From: Caulobacter sp. RHG1
GTDB lineage: Bacteria > Pseudomonadota > Alphaproteobacteria > Caulobacterales > Caulobacteraceae
Direction: 5' to 3'
Assembly: GCF_013181195.1 (NCBI RefSeq)
Contig: NZ_SMZP01000002.1
Span: 788,522 to 852,521, forward strand
DNA: 64,000 nucleotides
Part shown: in pieces, positions 10,288 through 19,313 of the stretch
Layout: each line of letters starts with the position of its first letter
Numbering within the stretch: position 1 is the stretch's first letter
Notes under the pieces: generated by a model
Databases searched by the model: none
The model's input: only the letters and a program-made list of their open reading frames with translations
What the model was told of the DNA's origin: nothing
Program-made: the position numbers and the translations under genes

Positions 10288-11286
10288 CTATCGACGGATC
10301 TTGGCGCTGCGCCGGCCAAAGGGCTCGGCCTCCGCCTCGTCTTCCGAGAAGCCGAACTTGCGGAAGCCTTCCTTCATCTCGGGGCTCAGCGGGGCCTCGA
10401 CGTGCAGCATGCCGGCCGAGGGGTGCGGCAGCAGGATCGAGCGGGCGTGCAGCTGCAGCTTAAGGCCTTCCGAGAGCGGCCCTGACTTGTCGTCACCGTA
10501 CTTGGGATCGCCCAGGATCGGGTGGCCCATGGCCTTCATGTGGGCGCGCAGCTGGTGCGTGCGGCCGGTGTGCGGGCGCAGGGCCATCCAGGTGACGCGC
10601 GGACCGGCGCGGCTGATGGTGACGAATTCGGTCTCGGCCGGCTGGGCGTCCGGATCCTTGGGCTGGGCGGGCACGACGATTTCGCGATCGCCGACGCCGC
10701 GCTTGGCCAGGTGCAGCTCCATCACGCCCTCGGTCGGGTGCGGGTTGCCGACCACGATGGCCCAATAGGTCTTCTGCGCCTTGCGCTTGGCGAAGGATCC
10801 AGACAGGCGCGCGGCGGCGGCCGGGGTCTTGCCCAGCAGCAGCACGCCCGATGTGTCGCGGTCCAGGCGGTGGACCAGGCGCGGACGATTGACGCCCTCG
10901 CCCCAGGCGCTGAGCAGCTTGTCGACGTGCTTGGTGGTCTTGGTGCCGCCCTGCACGGCCAGGCCGGCGGGCTTGTTCAGGGCCAGGACTTCCTCGTCCT
11001 CGTACAGCACCAGCGACTTGGCGTAGGCGATGTCGCGCGCCGACAGCTTGGCCTTGTCGGTCGGATCGGGCGCGTCGGGCAAAGGCGGGACGCGGATCTG
11101 GCTGCCGGCCGCCAGCTTGGTGTCGGCCTTGGCGCGCGAACCGTCGACCCGGACCTGGCCCGAGCGGAACAGCTTGTTGAGCTGGATGTGGTTCAGGTGC
11201 GGCCAACGGCGCTTGAACCAGCGGTCCAGGCGCACCCCGTCCTCGCCGGCGTCGACGTACAGGGTGCGAACTTCCTTGGTGCTCAT
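10288..11286 (-). CDS. rluC: RluC-family 23S rRNA pseudouridine synthase
   Basis: A 332-residue enzyme isomerising specific uridines in 23S rRNA. An S4 RNA-binding domain covers about residues 1-70. The catalytic domain has HRLDRDTSG at 139-147, where D142 is the nucleophile, and the later RPHTGRTHQLRAH motif. The ATG at 11286 begins MSTKEVRTLYVD. Its start overlaps the crcB stop by four bases, so it follows crcB in one transcript. RluC is preferred over RluD from the S4 domain and motif wording, but site specificity cannot be fixed by reading. Confidence 0.88.
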   Translation of the reverse strand: MSTKEVRTLYVDAGEDGVRLDRWFKRRWPHLNHIQLNKLFRSGQVRVDGSRAKADTKLAAGSQIRVPPLPDAPDPTDKAKLSARDIAYAKSLVLYEDEEVLALNKPAGLAVQGGTKTTKHVDKLLSAWGEGVNRPRLVHRLDRDTSGVLLLGKTPAAAARLSGSFAKRKAQKTYWAIVVGNPHPTEGVMELHLAKRGVGDREIVVPAQPKDPDAQPAETEFVTISRAGPRVTWMALRPHTGRTHQLRAHMKAMGHPILGDPKYGDDKSGPLSEGLKLQLHARSILLPHPSAGMLHVEAPLSPEMKEGFRKFGFSEDEAEAEPFGRRSAKIRR

Positions 11287-11666
11287 GCGAAAATCCTGCG
11301 GGCGACCAGAAGGCCCGCGAACAGGGCCGCCACGGACAGAAGCACGCTGGCGGCGGAATAGGAAAAGGCCTGGAGGTAGTCGCGCTTCTGGATCATCAGC
11401 GCGGTTTCCAGGGAGAACGACGAAAAGGTGGTGAAGCCGCCCAGCACGCCGACGCCCAGCAGCACCCGCCACTGGTCGCTGCCGGCCGCGCCGCGATGGG
11501 CCAGCCACGAGGCCAGGCAGCCCATCAGGAAGCCGCCCAGCAGGTTGACGGTGAAGGTGCCATAGGGCCAGCCCGGGCCCATGACCCGCATCGCCCCGAC
11601 GCCGACCAGATAGCGCGCGACAGAGCCCACGGCCCCACCGGCCGCCACGAGGAGCAGCTTGTTCAT
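11283..11666 (-). CDS. crcB: Fluoride channel CrcB (Fluc)
   Basis: A 127-residue inner-membrane protein with four membrane segments. The Fluc signatures GAVGSVARY, PYGTFTVNLLGGF and GGFTTFSSFS are present. Dimeric Fluc channels export fluoride. The ATG at 11666 (MNKLLLVAAGG) is chosen over an upstream in-frame start at 11705. No fluoride riboswitch is recognisable in the short region upstream, unlike many crcB genes. Confidence 0.93.
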   Translation of the reverse strand: MNKLLLVAAGGAVGSVARYLVGVGAMRVMGPGWPYGTFTVNLLGGFLMGCLASWLAHRGAAGSDQWRVLLGVGVLGGFTTFSSFSLETALMIQKRDYLQAFSYSAASVLLSVAALFAGLLVARRIFA

Positions 11667-11828
11667 CAACGCCTTATGCGCCGAGCGGGCGCAAACGCCA
11701 AGCACCCACCGGAGTTCCCTTGATTTCCCCGGTTTCTTTCACGGTAAACAACTTTGGAAACCCTATTTGGTGACTACGCGTTAAGCGCGCAGACGGCATT
11801 CTCGGCGTACATCAACAGCGCCCGAGCC

Positions 11829-13058
11829 ATGTCCTTCTCAGCCCCCCCTCATGACGCGAATGAACGCGTGGCCCTCCCCGGCCCGGTGCTTCAGCGCCTG
11901 GCGGGGTCAGACCTGGTCGCGCGCGGCTCGGTCAATGTCATCAGCGTCAAGGCCATCAAGTCTTGGGCCGGCGAATGGTGGAGCGACAAGCGCAACGACG
12001 TCTGGACCTATGTCGAGCGGAAGCTGGCAGAGCACCTGGACCGCCAGGACATGCGCGCCCGCATCTCCGACAGCGAGTTCCTGATCGCCACGCACCACGA
12101 CCAGGGCCTGGCCGCCCAGGCGACCAGCGTGAAGATCCTGGAAGACGTGCTCACCCACCTGCTGGGCGTCGCCGATCCCTCGGAAATGGGCATCCGCTCG
12201 GTCGTCGGGCTGGAAGGCGGCGAAGCCGTCTGCAAGCGCATCGACCCGGCCGTGATCCTGGCCGCCCGCGCCCGTCGCGACAGCGTGCGCTCGCCAGTCC
12301 GCTTCACCGTGGACCCGGCCGACGAGTCGCGCCGCACCCCCGTGGCCTTCACCACCGCCGCCGGCGCGGCCCTGCGTGTGGACTTCACGCTGGAGCACGT
12401 CGTCAGCCTGCGCCGCAACATCACCACCGCCGTTCGCATCGAGCCGATGGTCACCCATCTGGCCAGCGGCCGGCAGGCCAGCGCCCGCGCCCTGACCAAG
12501 CTGTCGGATCGCGATGTCGCCTTCATCGACGAGTCGACCCTGAAGTATGCGGCGGTGTTCGCCCGCTCGGCCCAGGGCCACACGACGCCCGAGCTGATCC
12601 TGCCGGCCTCGTTTCGCACCCTGGGCACCCAGCGCGGCCGCGACCTGCTGACCGGTACGGCGGGCCTTTCACTAGCCCTGCTGCGTGGCGGCGTGATGAT
12701 CGAGCTGGTGGATGTCACCCGCGGCACCCCCGCCGGTCGCCTGCTGGAGGTCGTCGGCCTTCTGCGCGCCCTGACACGCGGCGTCATCGCCCGCGTGCCG
12801 CCGGACAAGGAAGCCCTGCGCGTGCTGCGCGACGCCCGCCTGGCTGGCCTGGCCCTGGACGCCAGCGACCTCTCGGGCGAAGCGGCCAAGATCGCCATGG
12901 ACATGATGGCCTTCGGTCGCGACGCCCGCGGCCTGGCGCCGATGACCATCCTGCAGGGTCTGCCCCAGGACGGCTTCTTCGCCGCCGCCGAACAGGCCGG
13001 TCTCAGCCACGCCGCCTTGCGCGCCAATTACCCGCTGGGCAAGCAGGCGGCGGCTTAA
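11829..13058 (+). CDS. Uncharacterised protein with a possible degenerate GGDEF domain
   Basis: A 409-residue cytoplasmic protein that I do not recognise as a named family. Residues about 35-115 read like a decayed diguanylate cyclase domain: VNVISVKAIKSW, then VERKLAEHL, then RARISDSEFLIAT where active enzymes have GGDEF, then KILEDVLTHLLG. The remaining 290 residues have no signal or membrane segment. The frame is open up to a TTG at 11754, but that stretch uses codons rare here (TTA, CTA), so the ATG at 11829 is preferred. No clear ribosome site marks either start. It converges on a lipoprotein gene one base away. Confidence 0.7.
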   Translation: MSFSAPPHDANERVALPGPVLQRLAGSDLVARGSVNVISVKAIKSWAGEWWSDKRNDVWTYVERKLAEHLDRQDMRARISDSEFLIATHHDQGLAAQATSVKILEDVLTHLLGVADPSEMGIRSVVGLEGGEAVCKRIDPAVILAARARRDSVRSPVRFTVDPADESRRTPVAFTTAAGAALRVDFTLEHVVSLRRNITTAVRIEPMVTHLASGRQASARALTKLSDRDVAFIDESTLKYAAVFARSAQGHTTPELILPASFRTLGTQRGRDLLTGTAGLSLALLRGGVMIELVDVTRGTPAGRLLEVVGLLRALTRGVIARVPPDKEALRVLRDARLAGLALDASDLSGEAAKIAMDMMAFGRDARGLAPMTILQGLPQDGFFAAAEQAGLSHAALRANYPLGKQAAA

Positions 13059-13059
13059 A

Positions 13060-13569
13060 CTATGTCCGCTGGCGGCCGTATCCCACGTTCTTGACCACGT
13101 CCCGCGCGTCATAGACGTCGCGGTCGCGCGGCGGCGCGCCCTTGCCGAACACGACCTCGATCGAGCGCGAGAACGCCGGACCCGGGCCGAGATTGAAGCT
13201 GGTGCCGACGCCCAAGCCAAAGCTCGAGTGACGGCCGAAGCTGGCCGAACCACCGCCGACCGACATGCGCGGCCCGCGATCGTAACCGCTGCCGGTCGTC
13301 GAGCGATCGGCGATGCGGAACCAGTCGTAGCCGTCCTGCAGGGCCAACTCGGCCGCGCGCAGCAGGGCGTAGTCGGCGATCTGGGCCTCCGATGCGCCCG
13401 GCCCGCCCTGGAAGGTGACGCGATAACGGCCCGCCTCCAGGCGATACTCGGAATAGCCGACGTCGTTGGGCGCGCCCGCTTGCGCGCGATAGACCGTGGG
13501 AGCGCTGGCGCACGCGGCCAGCAGCAGGCCCGACACAGCGGCGGCGATTACAGGTTTTGCGATCTTCAT
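13060..13569 (-). CDS. Lipoprotein, CC0125/CC1285-like
   Basis: A 169-residue secreted lipoprotein. A signal peptide ends in the lipobox LLAAC, giving an acylated cysteine near residue 20. The mature part holds NDVGYSEYRLEAGRYRVTF and ALLRAAELALQDGYDWF, wording typical of a Caulobacter lipoprotein family named after CC0125/CC1285 (from memory, not searched). The C-terminal half is rich in Gly and Ser. The ATG at 13569 has AAGAGG upstream; a GTG at 13587 is an alternative that would overlap the preceding gene's stop. Function unknown. Confidence 0.82.
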   Translation of the reverse strand: MKIAKPVIAAAVSGLLLAACASAPTVYRAQAGAPNDVGYSEYRLEAGRYRVTFQGGPGASEAQIADYALLRAAELALQDGYDWFRIADRSTTGSGYDRGPRMSVGGGSASFGRHSSFGLGVGTSFNLGPGPAFSRSIEVVFGKGAPPRDRDVYDARDVVKNVGYGRQRT

Positions 13570-13583
13570 GGCGTTTTGCCTCT

Positions 13584-14399
13584 TCACGCCGGATCAACGG
13601 CTTCTGAAGCCCCCTGTTCCGGAACCGGCAGGTCCAGAGCCTTGAGCATGGCGGCGAAATCGTCAGGCAGCGGGGCCAGGATCTTGCGCTCGCCGCCCAT
13701 CGGATGCGGGAAGGTCAGGCGCGCGGCATGCAGCATCAGGCGCGGCACGGCGACTCCGCCCAGCATCAGCGCCCCGCCATAGCGGCTGTCGCCGGCCAGT
13801 GGCCGGCCGATCGAGCCCATGTGAACCCGCAGCTGGTGCATGCGGCCAGTGTCGGGCGACAGCTCGACCAAGGCGGCGACGCCATTGCTGGCCAGGGTGC
13901 GATAGCGGCTGCGGGCGGTCTCGGCGTCCGGATGGTCGGGTTCGCAGACCCGCATATAGGCCTCGCGCCCGATCGACTCGCGCCGCAGCGGACTGTCGAT
14001 CATGCCGCCCTTGGGCTCGGGCGCGCCCGGCGCGACGATGGCCAGGTAGCTCTTGCGGAAGCGCTTGGCCATCATGGCCTCGCCCAGGAACGCCGCGCCT
14101 GGCTTGGTCTTGGCCGTCAGGATCACGCCCGAGGTGTCGCGGTCCAGCCGGTGGATCAGCCGCGGCCGCGCCTTGCCCGGCTTGGCGAACGCCCACAGCA
14201 GGTCATCCAGCGTATGGGCCTTGATGCGGCCGCCCTGGCTGGACAGACCCGTGGGCTTGTCCAGCACGATGATCGCCTCGTCCTCGTACAGCACCCAAGA
14301 CTGGGCCGCCGCGATCTCCTCAGGCGTGAGGGTGATCGGGCACTCGATGGCCTTGGGCTTGGCGACGCCGGGCGGACGGCGGAATTTTGGGCTGCTCAT
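13584..14399 (-). CDS. RluA-family pseudouridine synthase without S4 domain
   Basis: A 271-residue RNA pseudouridine synthase. It carries the catalytic motif LIHRLDRDTSG and the later SPDTGRMHQLRVHM. Unlike the rluC gene at 10288, it has no N-terminal S4 domain: the catalytic part starts at about residue 38 (WVLYEDEAIIVLDKP). The target RNA is therefore uncertain (RluA-like or a tRNA site). The start overlaps the rarA stop by four bases and the stop lies just upstream of the lipoprotein start, so rarA, this gene and the lipoprotein look like one operon. Confidence 0.9.
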   Translation of the reverse strand: MSSPKFRRPPGVAKPKAIECPITLTPEEIAAAQSWVLYEDEAIIVLDKPTGLSSQGGRIKAHTLDDLLWAFAKPGKARPRLIHRLDRDTSGVILTAKTKPGAAFLGEAMMAKRFRKSYLAIVAPGAPEPKGGMIDSPLRRESIGREAYMRVCEPDHPDAETARSRYRTLASNGVAALVELSPDTGRMHQLRVHMGSIGRPLAGDSRYGGALMLGGVAVPRLMLHAARLTFPHPMGGERKILAPLPDDFAAMLKALDLPVPEQGASEAVDPA

Positions 14400-15697
14400 T
14401 TGCCGTCCTTACGCACCTTGCCCCACGCTTCCAAGCGTTCGCGCGCCTTGGCCTCGGCGCCGATGGGCTTGGGCTCGTAGAAGCGGCGACGCTCCATGCC
14501 GTCCGGGAAGTAGTTCTGGCCCGACACGCCGCCCTCGACATCGTGGTCGTAGGCATAGCCGTCGCCATAGCCCAGCGACTTCATCAGCTTGGTCGGGGCG
14601 TTGAGGATGTGAGCCGGCGGCATCAGGCTGCCGGTCTCCTTGGCGGCGCGGCGGGCGGCCTTGTAGGCGTTGTAGACGGCGTTGGACTTTGGCGCCGACG
14701 CCATGTGAACCACCGCCTGGGCCAGGGCTAGCTCCCCTTCGGGCGAGCCCAGGAAATCGTAGGCGTCCTTGGCCGCCGTGGTCAGCAACAGCGACAATGG
14801 ATCGGCGGCGCCGATGTCTTCCGACGCCATGCGGACTAGGCGGCGGGCGATGAACAGCGGGTCCTCGCCGCCCTCCAGCATCCGCGCCAGCCAATACAGA
14901 GCCGCGTCCGGATCGCTGCCGCGCACCGACTTATGCAGGGCCGAGATGAGGTTGTAGTGCTCCTCGCGGTCCTTGTCGTAGGCCGGGCGGCGCTTCTGCA
15001 GGAACTGGCCCAGCTGGGTCGGGTTCAGCGGGCTGTCCGTACCGATCGAGAACAGGGTCTCGGCCAGGGTCAGCAGGTAGCGGCCATCGCCGTCGGCCAT
15101 GGCCACCAGGGTCGAGCGCGCCTCAGCGTCGATCGGCAGCGAGCGGTTCTCGGCGACTTCGGCGCGCTGCAGCAACTGGTCCAGCGAGTCCTCGCCGAGG
15201 CGCTTGAGCACGAACACCTGGCAGCGCGACAGCAAAGCGCCGTTCAGTTCGAACGACGGGTTCTCGGTCGTCGCGCCAACCAGTGTGACGATCCCCTCCT
15301 CCACGAACGGCAGGAAACCGTCCTGCTGGGCGCGGTTGAAGCGGTGGATCTCGTCGACGAACAGCAAGGTCGACTGGCCCGCTGCGCGGCGGACCCGGGC
15401 CTGCTCGAAGGCCTTCTTCAGGTCGGCGACGCCGGAGAACACCGCCGAGATCTGGTGGAACTCGTAGCCGCCGGCCTTGGCCAGCAGGCGAGCGATGGTG
15501 GTCTTGCCGGTGCCGGGCGGCCCCCACAGGATCATCGAGGCCAAGCGATGGGCGGCGGCCATGCGGCCAATGGGCCCTTCCGGCCCCAGAAGATGCTGCT
15601 GGCCCACCACCTCGTCGAGGCTCTGGGGCCGCAGACGGTCGGCCAACGGCGAAGGCGCGTGAGGCGTCAGGCCGGCGGCCTGGAAGAGATCGGACAT
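14396..15697 (-). CDS. rarA: Replication-associated recombination protein A (RarA/MgsA)
   Basis: A 433-residue AAA+ ATPase that acts at stalled replication forks with SSB. The start LADRLRPQSLDEVVGQQHLLG, Walker A GPPGTGKTT near 58-66, Walker B LLFVDEIHRFN and sensor VGATTENPSFE are all standard. The C-terminal tetramerisation part includes DPDAALYWLARMLEGGEDP. It is the first gene of the run with the pseudouridine synthase. Clamp loader subunits are excluded by the RarA-specific DEIHRFN and C-terminal blocks. Confidence 0.95.
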   Translation of the reverse strand: MSDLFQAAGLTPHAPSPLADRLRPQSLDEVVGQQHLLGPEGPIGRMAAAHRLASMILWGPPGTGKTTIARLLAKAGGYEFHQISAVFSGVADLKKAFEQARVRRAAGQSTLLFVDEIHRFNRAQQDGFLPFVEEGIVTLVGATTENPSFELNGALLSRCQVFVLKRLGEDSLDQLLQRAEVAENRSLPIDAEARSTLVAMADGDGRYLLTLAETLFSIGTDSPLNPTQLGQFLQKRRPAYDKDREEHYNLISALHKSVRGSDPDAALYWLARMLEGGEDPLFIARRLVRMASEDIGAADPLSLLLTTAAKDAYDFLGSPEGELALAQAVVHMASAPKSNAVYNAYKAARRAAKETGSLMPPAHILNAPTKLMKSLGYGDGYAYDHDVEGGVSGQNYFPDGMERRRFYEPKPIGAEAKARERLEAWGKVRKDGK

Positions 15698-15730
15698 GAG
15701 TCCAGTTCTAGCAGGCCGCCGACGCCGACG

Positions 15731-17173
15731 TCAGGGGTTGAAGCGGGCCGCGATGCGTTGGCCGTTGCGCTCGATCACGACCTGCCAGGTGCGGCCAGCG
15801 CCGGCCTGGGCGGCCGAGACCAGGTCGCTGACAGCGTTGATCTGGCGGCCATTGACCTCGCGCACGAAGTCGCCGGGGCGAAGGCCCACGTTCATGGCCG
15901 CGCCCTGGCCGATCTTGGTGACCAGCACGCCGCGACCGGCGAACGGATCGACGCTCAGGTCCTGGGCCACGGCCGGCGACAGATTGACCACGGTGGCCCC
16001 GTCAAACGGATTGCGGCCGGTGATCACGCGCTCGTCGCGGGCTGGGGTCTCCGGCGCGGCGTCGGCGCGGACGGTCAGGGTCTGGTCGCGCTCGCCGCGG
16101 CGCACCACGACCGGCACGCGGTCGCCGACCTTGTGGGTGCCGATGGCGAAGGCGCCGCCGCCCTCGTCGTTCACCGCCTGGCCATCGATGGTCAGGATGA
16201 CGTCGCCTTCCTTCAGCCCGCCGCGATCGGCCGACGAGCCGGGATAGACCTGGGCCACCAGCACGCCGCGCGGGGCGTTCATGCCCAGGCTGCGGGCGAT
16301 CTCGCTGGTCACCGGCTGGCCCTTCACGCCCAGCCACGGCCGCACGACGCTGTGGCCGCCGCCCAGGGCGGTGTTGACCACCTGCTTGACTACCGAGGCG
16401 GGGATCGCGAAGCCGACGCCCGACGACGAGCCCGAGCGCGAGATGATGAAGGTGTTGATGCCGATCAGGTCGCCGTCCATGTCGACCAGCGGGCCGCCGG
16501 AATTGCCCGGATTGATCGAGGCGTCGGTCTGGATGTAGCTGCCGAAGTCGGCCGCACCGACGTCGGTGCGGGCCAGGGCCGAGATGATGCCGTTGGTCAC
16601 GGTCTGGCCGACGCCGAACGGGTTGCCCATGGCCAGGACGAGGTCGCCGACCTCCAGTTGTTCCTGGTCGTCGATCGCCATCACCGGCAGGCGCTCGCCC
16701 TTGGTGTCGATCTTCAGCACGGCGAGGTCAGAGCGCGGATCGTCCAGCAGCACGGTGGCCTGGAATTCGCGACGGTCGGCCAGCTGAACGGTGATGTCGC
16801 CGTTACCCGCGACGACGCCCTCGATGTTGTGGTGGTTGGTGATGATCACCCCGTCGGCGCGGACGATCGCGCCCGAGCCCAGCGATCCCTGCACCTGCTC
16901 GCGCGGCGCGCCGCCGCCCGTGAAGAAGTCCCAGAACGGATCCGCGCGCTGGCGCACCACCCGGCGGCTGGCGACATTGACCACCGCCGGCGAGGCCTTC
17001 TTCACCACCGGCGAGAACGAGGCCTTCATCGAGGCCGGGTCGCTGGGGACCTTGCGGGTGGGCTGGGCCAGGTCGGGGATCTGTTGAGCGTTCGACTGCC
17101 CGTTCGGGTTCGAACAGGCGGCCAGCAGGACGACGACGGGCAGCAGGGCGCGGAGGGCGGTGTTCAAGGTCAC
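15731..17173 (-). CDS. HtrA/DegP-like serine protease with lipobox
   Basis: A 480-residue envelope protease of the DegP/DegQ group (S1C). The leader ends in LLAAC with Cys at 20, so it is likely a lipoprotein rather than a free periplasmic protein. The triad is His in TNHHNIEG near 114 (the usual text is TNNHVV), Asp in DPRSDLAVLK near 148 and Ser in GNSGGPL near 226. Two PDZ domains follow, one around GVLVAQVYPGSSADRGGLKEGD and one around GVLVTKIGQGAAMNVGLRPGD. It likely degrades or refolds damaged envelope proteins. It is followed 33 bases later by the rarA start on the same strand. Confidence 0.92.
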   Translation of the reverse strand: MTLNTALRALLPVVVLLAACSNPNGQSNAQQIPDLAQPTRKVPSDPASMKASFSPVVKKASPAVVNVASRRVVRQRADPFWDFFTGGGAPREQVQGSLGSGAIVRADGVIITNHHNIEGVVAGNGDITVQLADRREFQATVLLDDPRSDLAVLKIDTKGERLPVMAIDDQEQLEVGDLVLAMGNPFGVGQTVTNGIISALARTDVGAADFGSYIQTDASINPGNSGGPLVDMDGDLIGINTFIISRSGSSSGVGFAIPASVVKQVVNTALGGGHSVVRPWLGVKGQPVTSEIARSLGMNAPRGVLVAQVYPGSSADRGGLKEGDVILTIDGQAVNDEGGGAFAIGTHKVGDRVPVVVRRGERDQTLTVRADAAPETPARDERVITGRNPFDGATVVNLSPAVAQDLSVDPFAGRGVLVTKIGQGAAMNVGLRPGDFVREVNGRQINAVSDLVSAAQAGAGRTWQVVIERNGQRIAARFNP

Positions 17174-17248
17174 TCCTAAAGGTTCGTCCGGAACTGAGCC
17201 GAGCTTTCGGGCGAGTCTAAGGCGACGTCGCGACGCTACGGTAAAGCT

Positions 17249-18499
17249 CTAGGCCGATGGCGGTTCCGATATGGGGGCCGGACGGGCCTTGGTCCAGGCC
17301 AGGGCGGTGGCGGCCAGCATCAACACGGCGGCGATCAGCACCGGCAGGCCCGGCATGTGCAGGGTCGCATCGTGTCGGACGGCAAAGGCGAACGGCAGCA
17401 GGAACAGCGGCGGCCCCAGGATCGAGGCAATGCCCATCATGGCCGAGTTGGCGCCCTGCAGCTGCCCCTGCTCGTTGGGCGCGACCCGGCGGGTCATCAG
17501 GCCCTGCAGGCCCGGCTGGATCAGGCCGCTCAGGGCGAACAGCGGCAGGCCGCACAGATACAGCCATCCCGTCGGGGCCAGGCCGTAGACCACGAAGCCC
17601 GCGAAACCGCAGAACAGGCCGATCAGCAGCGCGCCGCGCTCGCCCGCGACCTTGACCACCCGGCCGACGACCACGGCCTGAACCAGGATGCTGGAGATCC
17701 CGCTGGCCATCAGGGTCAGGCCGATGGTCGCCGGCGCCCAGCCGTAGCGGAAGCCCATGTACAGCACGAAGACGCTGGGCAGGACGTTGCTGGCCAGCTG
17801 GAACAGGAAGCCGACCCCGGCCAGCCCCAGCAGACCCGGATGGCGTCGCAGAAGGTTCAGAGCCCCGACCGGATTGGCTTTCCGCCAGTCGAAGCGCGGC
17901 TGACGGCGCTCGGGCGGCAAGGACTCGGGCAGGACGAAGAAGCCGTAAAGCCAGTTGCAAAGGGCCAGGGCCGCGCAGACCAGGAACGGCAGGCGATGGT
18001 CGAACTGCCACAGCCAGCCGCCCAGCGCCGGACCGAAGGTGAAGCCGACGCCGAACGCCGCGCCCATCAGGCCAAAGCCCTTGGCCCGGTTCTCCGGCGT
18101 GGTGACGTCGGCGACGTAGGCGCTGGCGGTCGAGAAGCTGGCCGCCGTCATGCCGTTGAAGATCCGCCCGACGAACAGCCACCACAGGCTGGGCGCGAAG
18201 GCCATGAACAGGAAGTCCACGCCCAGGCCGAAGATCGAGGTCAGGATCACCGGCCGCCGGCCGAACCGGTCGGACATCAGGCCCAGGACCGGCGAGCAGA
18301 TGAACTGCATCACGCCCCAGGTCACCGCGAACAGCAGGTTCCAGTCAGCCGCCGTGGCCGCATCGCCGCCGCCGAACTGCAGCACCAGGCTGGGCAGCAC
18401 GGGGATCATCACGCCCAGCGACAGCACGTCCAGCACCGCGGTGACGAAGATGAAGCCCAGCGCCGCGTGTCGACGACCGCCCGTAATCGGCTGGTTCAT
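17249..18499 (-). CDS. TetA-like MFS exporter
   Basis: A 416-residue major facilitator protein with 12 hydrophobic segments, close in layout to the TCR/Tet (DHA1) exporters. Features include [15 protein letters not shown] in helix 1, the loop 2-3 motif [12 protein letters not shown], and helix 5 [16 protein letters not shown] with the antiporter motif GxxxGPxxGG. The ATG at 18499 begins MNQPITGG; the frame is open further up, but that part belongs to the neighbouring SRPBCC gene region. It may export a drug or metabolite; tetracycline is not implied. It follows the VOC/ArsR/SRPBCC operon by 26 bases and may share its transcript. Confidence 0.9.
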   Translation of the reverse strand: MNQPITGGRRHAALGFIFVTAVLDVLSLGVMIPVLPSLVLQFGGGDAATAADWNLLFAVTWGVMQFICSPVLGLMSDRFGRRPVILTSIFGLGVDFLFMAFAPSLWWLFVGRIFNGMTAASFSTASAYVADVTTPENRAKGFGLMGAAFGVGFTFGPALGGWLWQFDHRLPFLVCAALALCNWLYGFFVLPESLPPERRQPRFDWRKANPVGALNLLRRHPGLLGLAGVGFLFQLASNVLPSVFVLYMGFRYGWAPATIGLTLMASGISSILVQAVVVGRVVKVAGERGALLIGLFCGFAGFVVYGLAPTGWLYLCGLPLFALSGLIQPGLQGLMTRRVAPNEQGQLQGANSAMMGIASILGPPLFLLPFAFAVRHDATLHMPGLPVLIAAVLMLAATALAWTKARPAPISEPPSA

Positions 18500-18525
18500 G
18501 ATTGTTTCTCCCCCTCCCGCCTTTT

Positions 18526-18990
18526 TCAGCGGCTGTTGGCCTGTTCGGCAAGCCCCGCCAGCAGGCCGCGCCACCATTGCCCGTGCCTTTGCAGGAAGAC
18601 CGCATCGGGGAAGCCGTGGCGGGCGACGCTGTCGGTGGGTACGCTGTCCCAACCGCAATGCTCGACGGTGACGCGGGTCCCCTCCTCCACCGGCTCGAAG
18701 CGGACCTCGACCTCGGTGTCCTGGTCGGCTGCGAAGCTGGCCTGGCGCCAGCCGAACACCAGCCGCGCACCGCGCTCCCAGACCCGCACCTGCCCGACCT
18801 CGAACACCTTGCCGGAGGCCAAACGCTCGACCAGGCGGCCATCCTCGAAGGCCATAACGCCGGGACTGCGCGGGGTGAACGAGAACAGCGGATTGGGCCG
18901 CCACCACAGGGCGATGTCATCGACGAACGCGTCGAACACCGCCTCCGGCGGCGCGGCGATGCGCAGGGCGACCAGGATCTTCGAGCTCAT
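18526..18990 (-). CDS. SRPBCC (AHSA1-like) ligand-binding protein
   Basis: A 154-residue cytoplasmic protein of the START/SRPBCC fold, close to the AHSA1-like group. It starts with LVALRIAAPPEAVFDAFVDD and has FRFEPVEEGTRVTV-type strands (EVRFEPVEEGTRVTVEHCGW) before a long C-terminal helix. It overlaps the ArsR gene by four bases. ArsR plus AHSA1-type protein is a very common pair; the ligand is unknown. Confidence 0.88.
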   Translation of the reverse strand: MSSKILVALRIAAPPEAVFDAFVDDIALWWRPNPLFSFTPRSPGVMAFEDGRLVERLASGKVFEVGQVRVWERGARLVFGWRQASFAADQDTEVEVRFEPVEEGTRVTVEHCGWDSVPTDSVARHGFPDAVFLQRHGQWWRGLLAGLAEQANSR

Positions 18991-19313
18991 CGGGCCTTCT
19001 CGACATGGGCCTTCAACGCCGTGAGCTGATCGACCCACAGCTCCTCGGCCGCCTCCAGCCAGGCCTTGAGTTCGTCCATCGGCTCGGACCGCAGGCGGTA
19101 GACCCGCACCCGCGCGTCGAACTCCGGGTGGCTCTCCTCGACGAGACCCGACTGACGCAGGGCCTTCAGGTGACGGCTCATGGCTGGCGGCGACAGGCCC
19201 AAAGCCTCGGCCAGTTCGCCCGCCCGGTGGGGACGCGCGCGCAGCAGGTCCACGGCCCGCCGCCGGGTCGGTTCGGCCAGAGCCGCCAGGGTTCGGTCCA
19301 GCGCCTCGCTCAA
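18987..19313 (-). CDS. ArsR-family transcriptional regulator
   Basis: A 108-residue winged-helix repressor. The text LAALAEPTRRRAVDLLRARPHRAGELAEALGLSPPAMSRHLKALRQSGLVEE is a standard ArsR HTH (the run is given in parts: EPTRRRAVDLL, LGLSPPAMSRHL). No CxC metal site is visible, so it is likely a non-metal member that controls its own operon. The TTG at 19313 overlaps the stop of the VOC gene (TTGA) and is taken as start; the frame upstream of it is the VOC gene read out of frame. Confidence 0.9.
   Translation of the reverse strand: MSEALDRTLAALAEPTRRRAVDLLRARPHRAGELAEALGLSPPAMSRHLKALRQSGLVEESHPEFDARVRVYRLRSEPMDELKAWLEAAEELWVDQLTALKAHVEKAR

Noticed and set aside
11667..11753. Fluoride riboswitch before crcB
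   Set aside because: The conserved core of that riboswitch was not seen on the minus strand; the region is only about 90 bases and carries no such fold.
14933..17179. A 748-codon open frame on the plus strand over rarA and the protease
   Set aside because: Antisense shadow of two well-supported minus-strand genes; no domain text and no plausible ribosome site.
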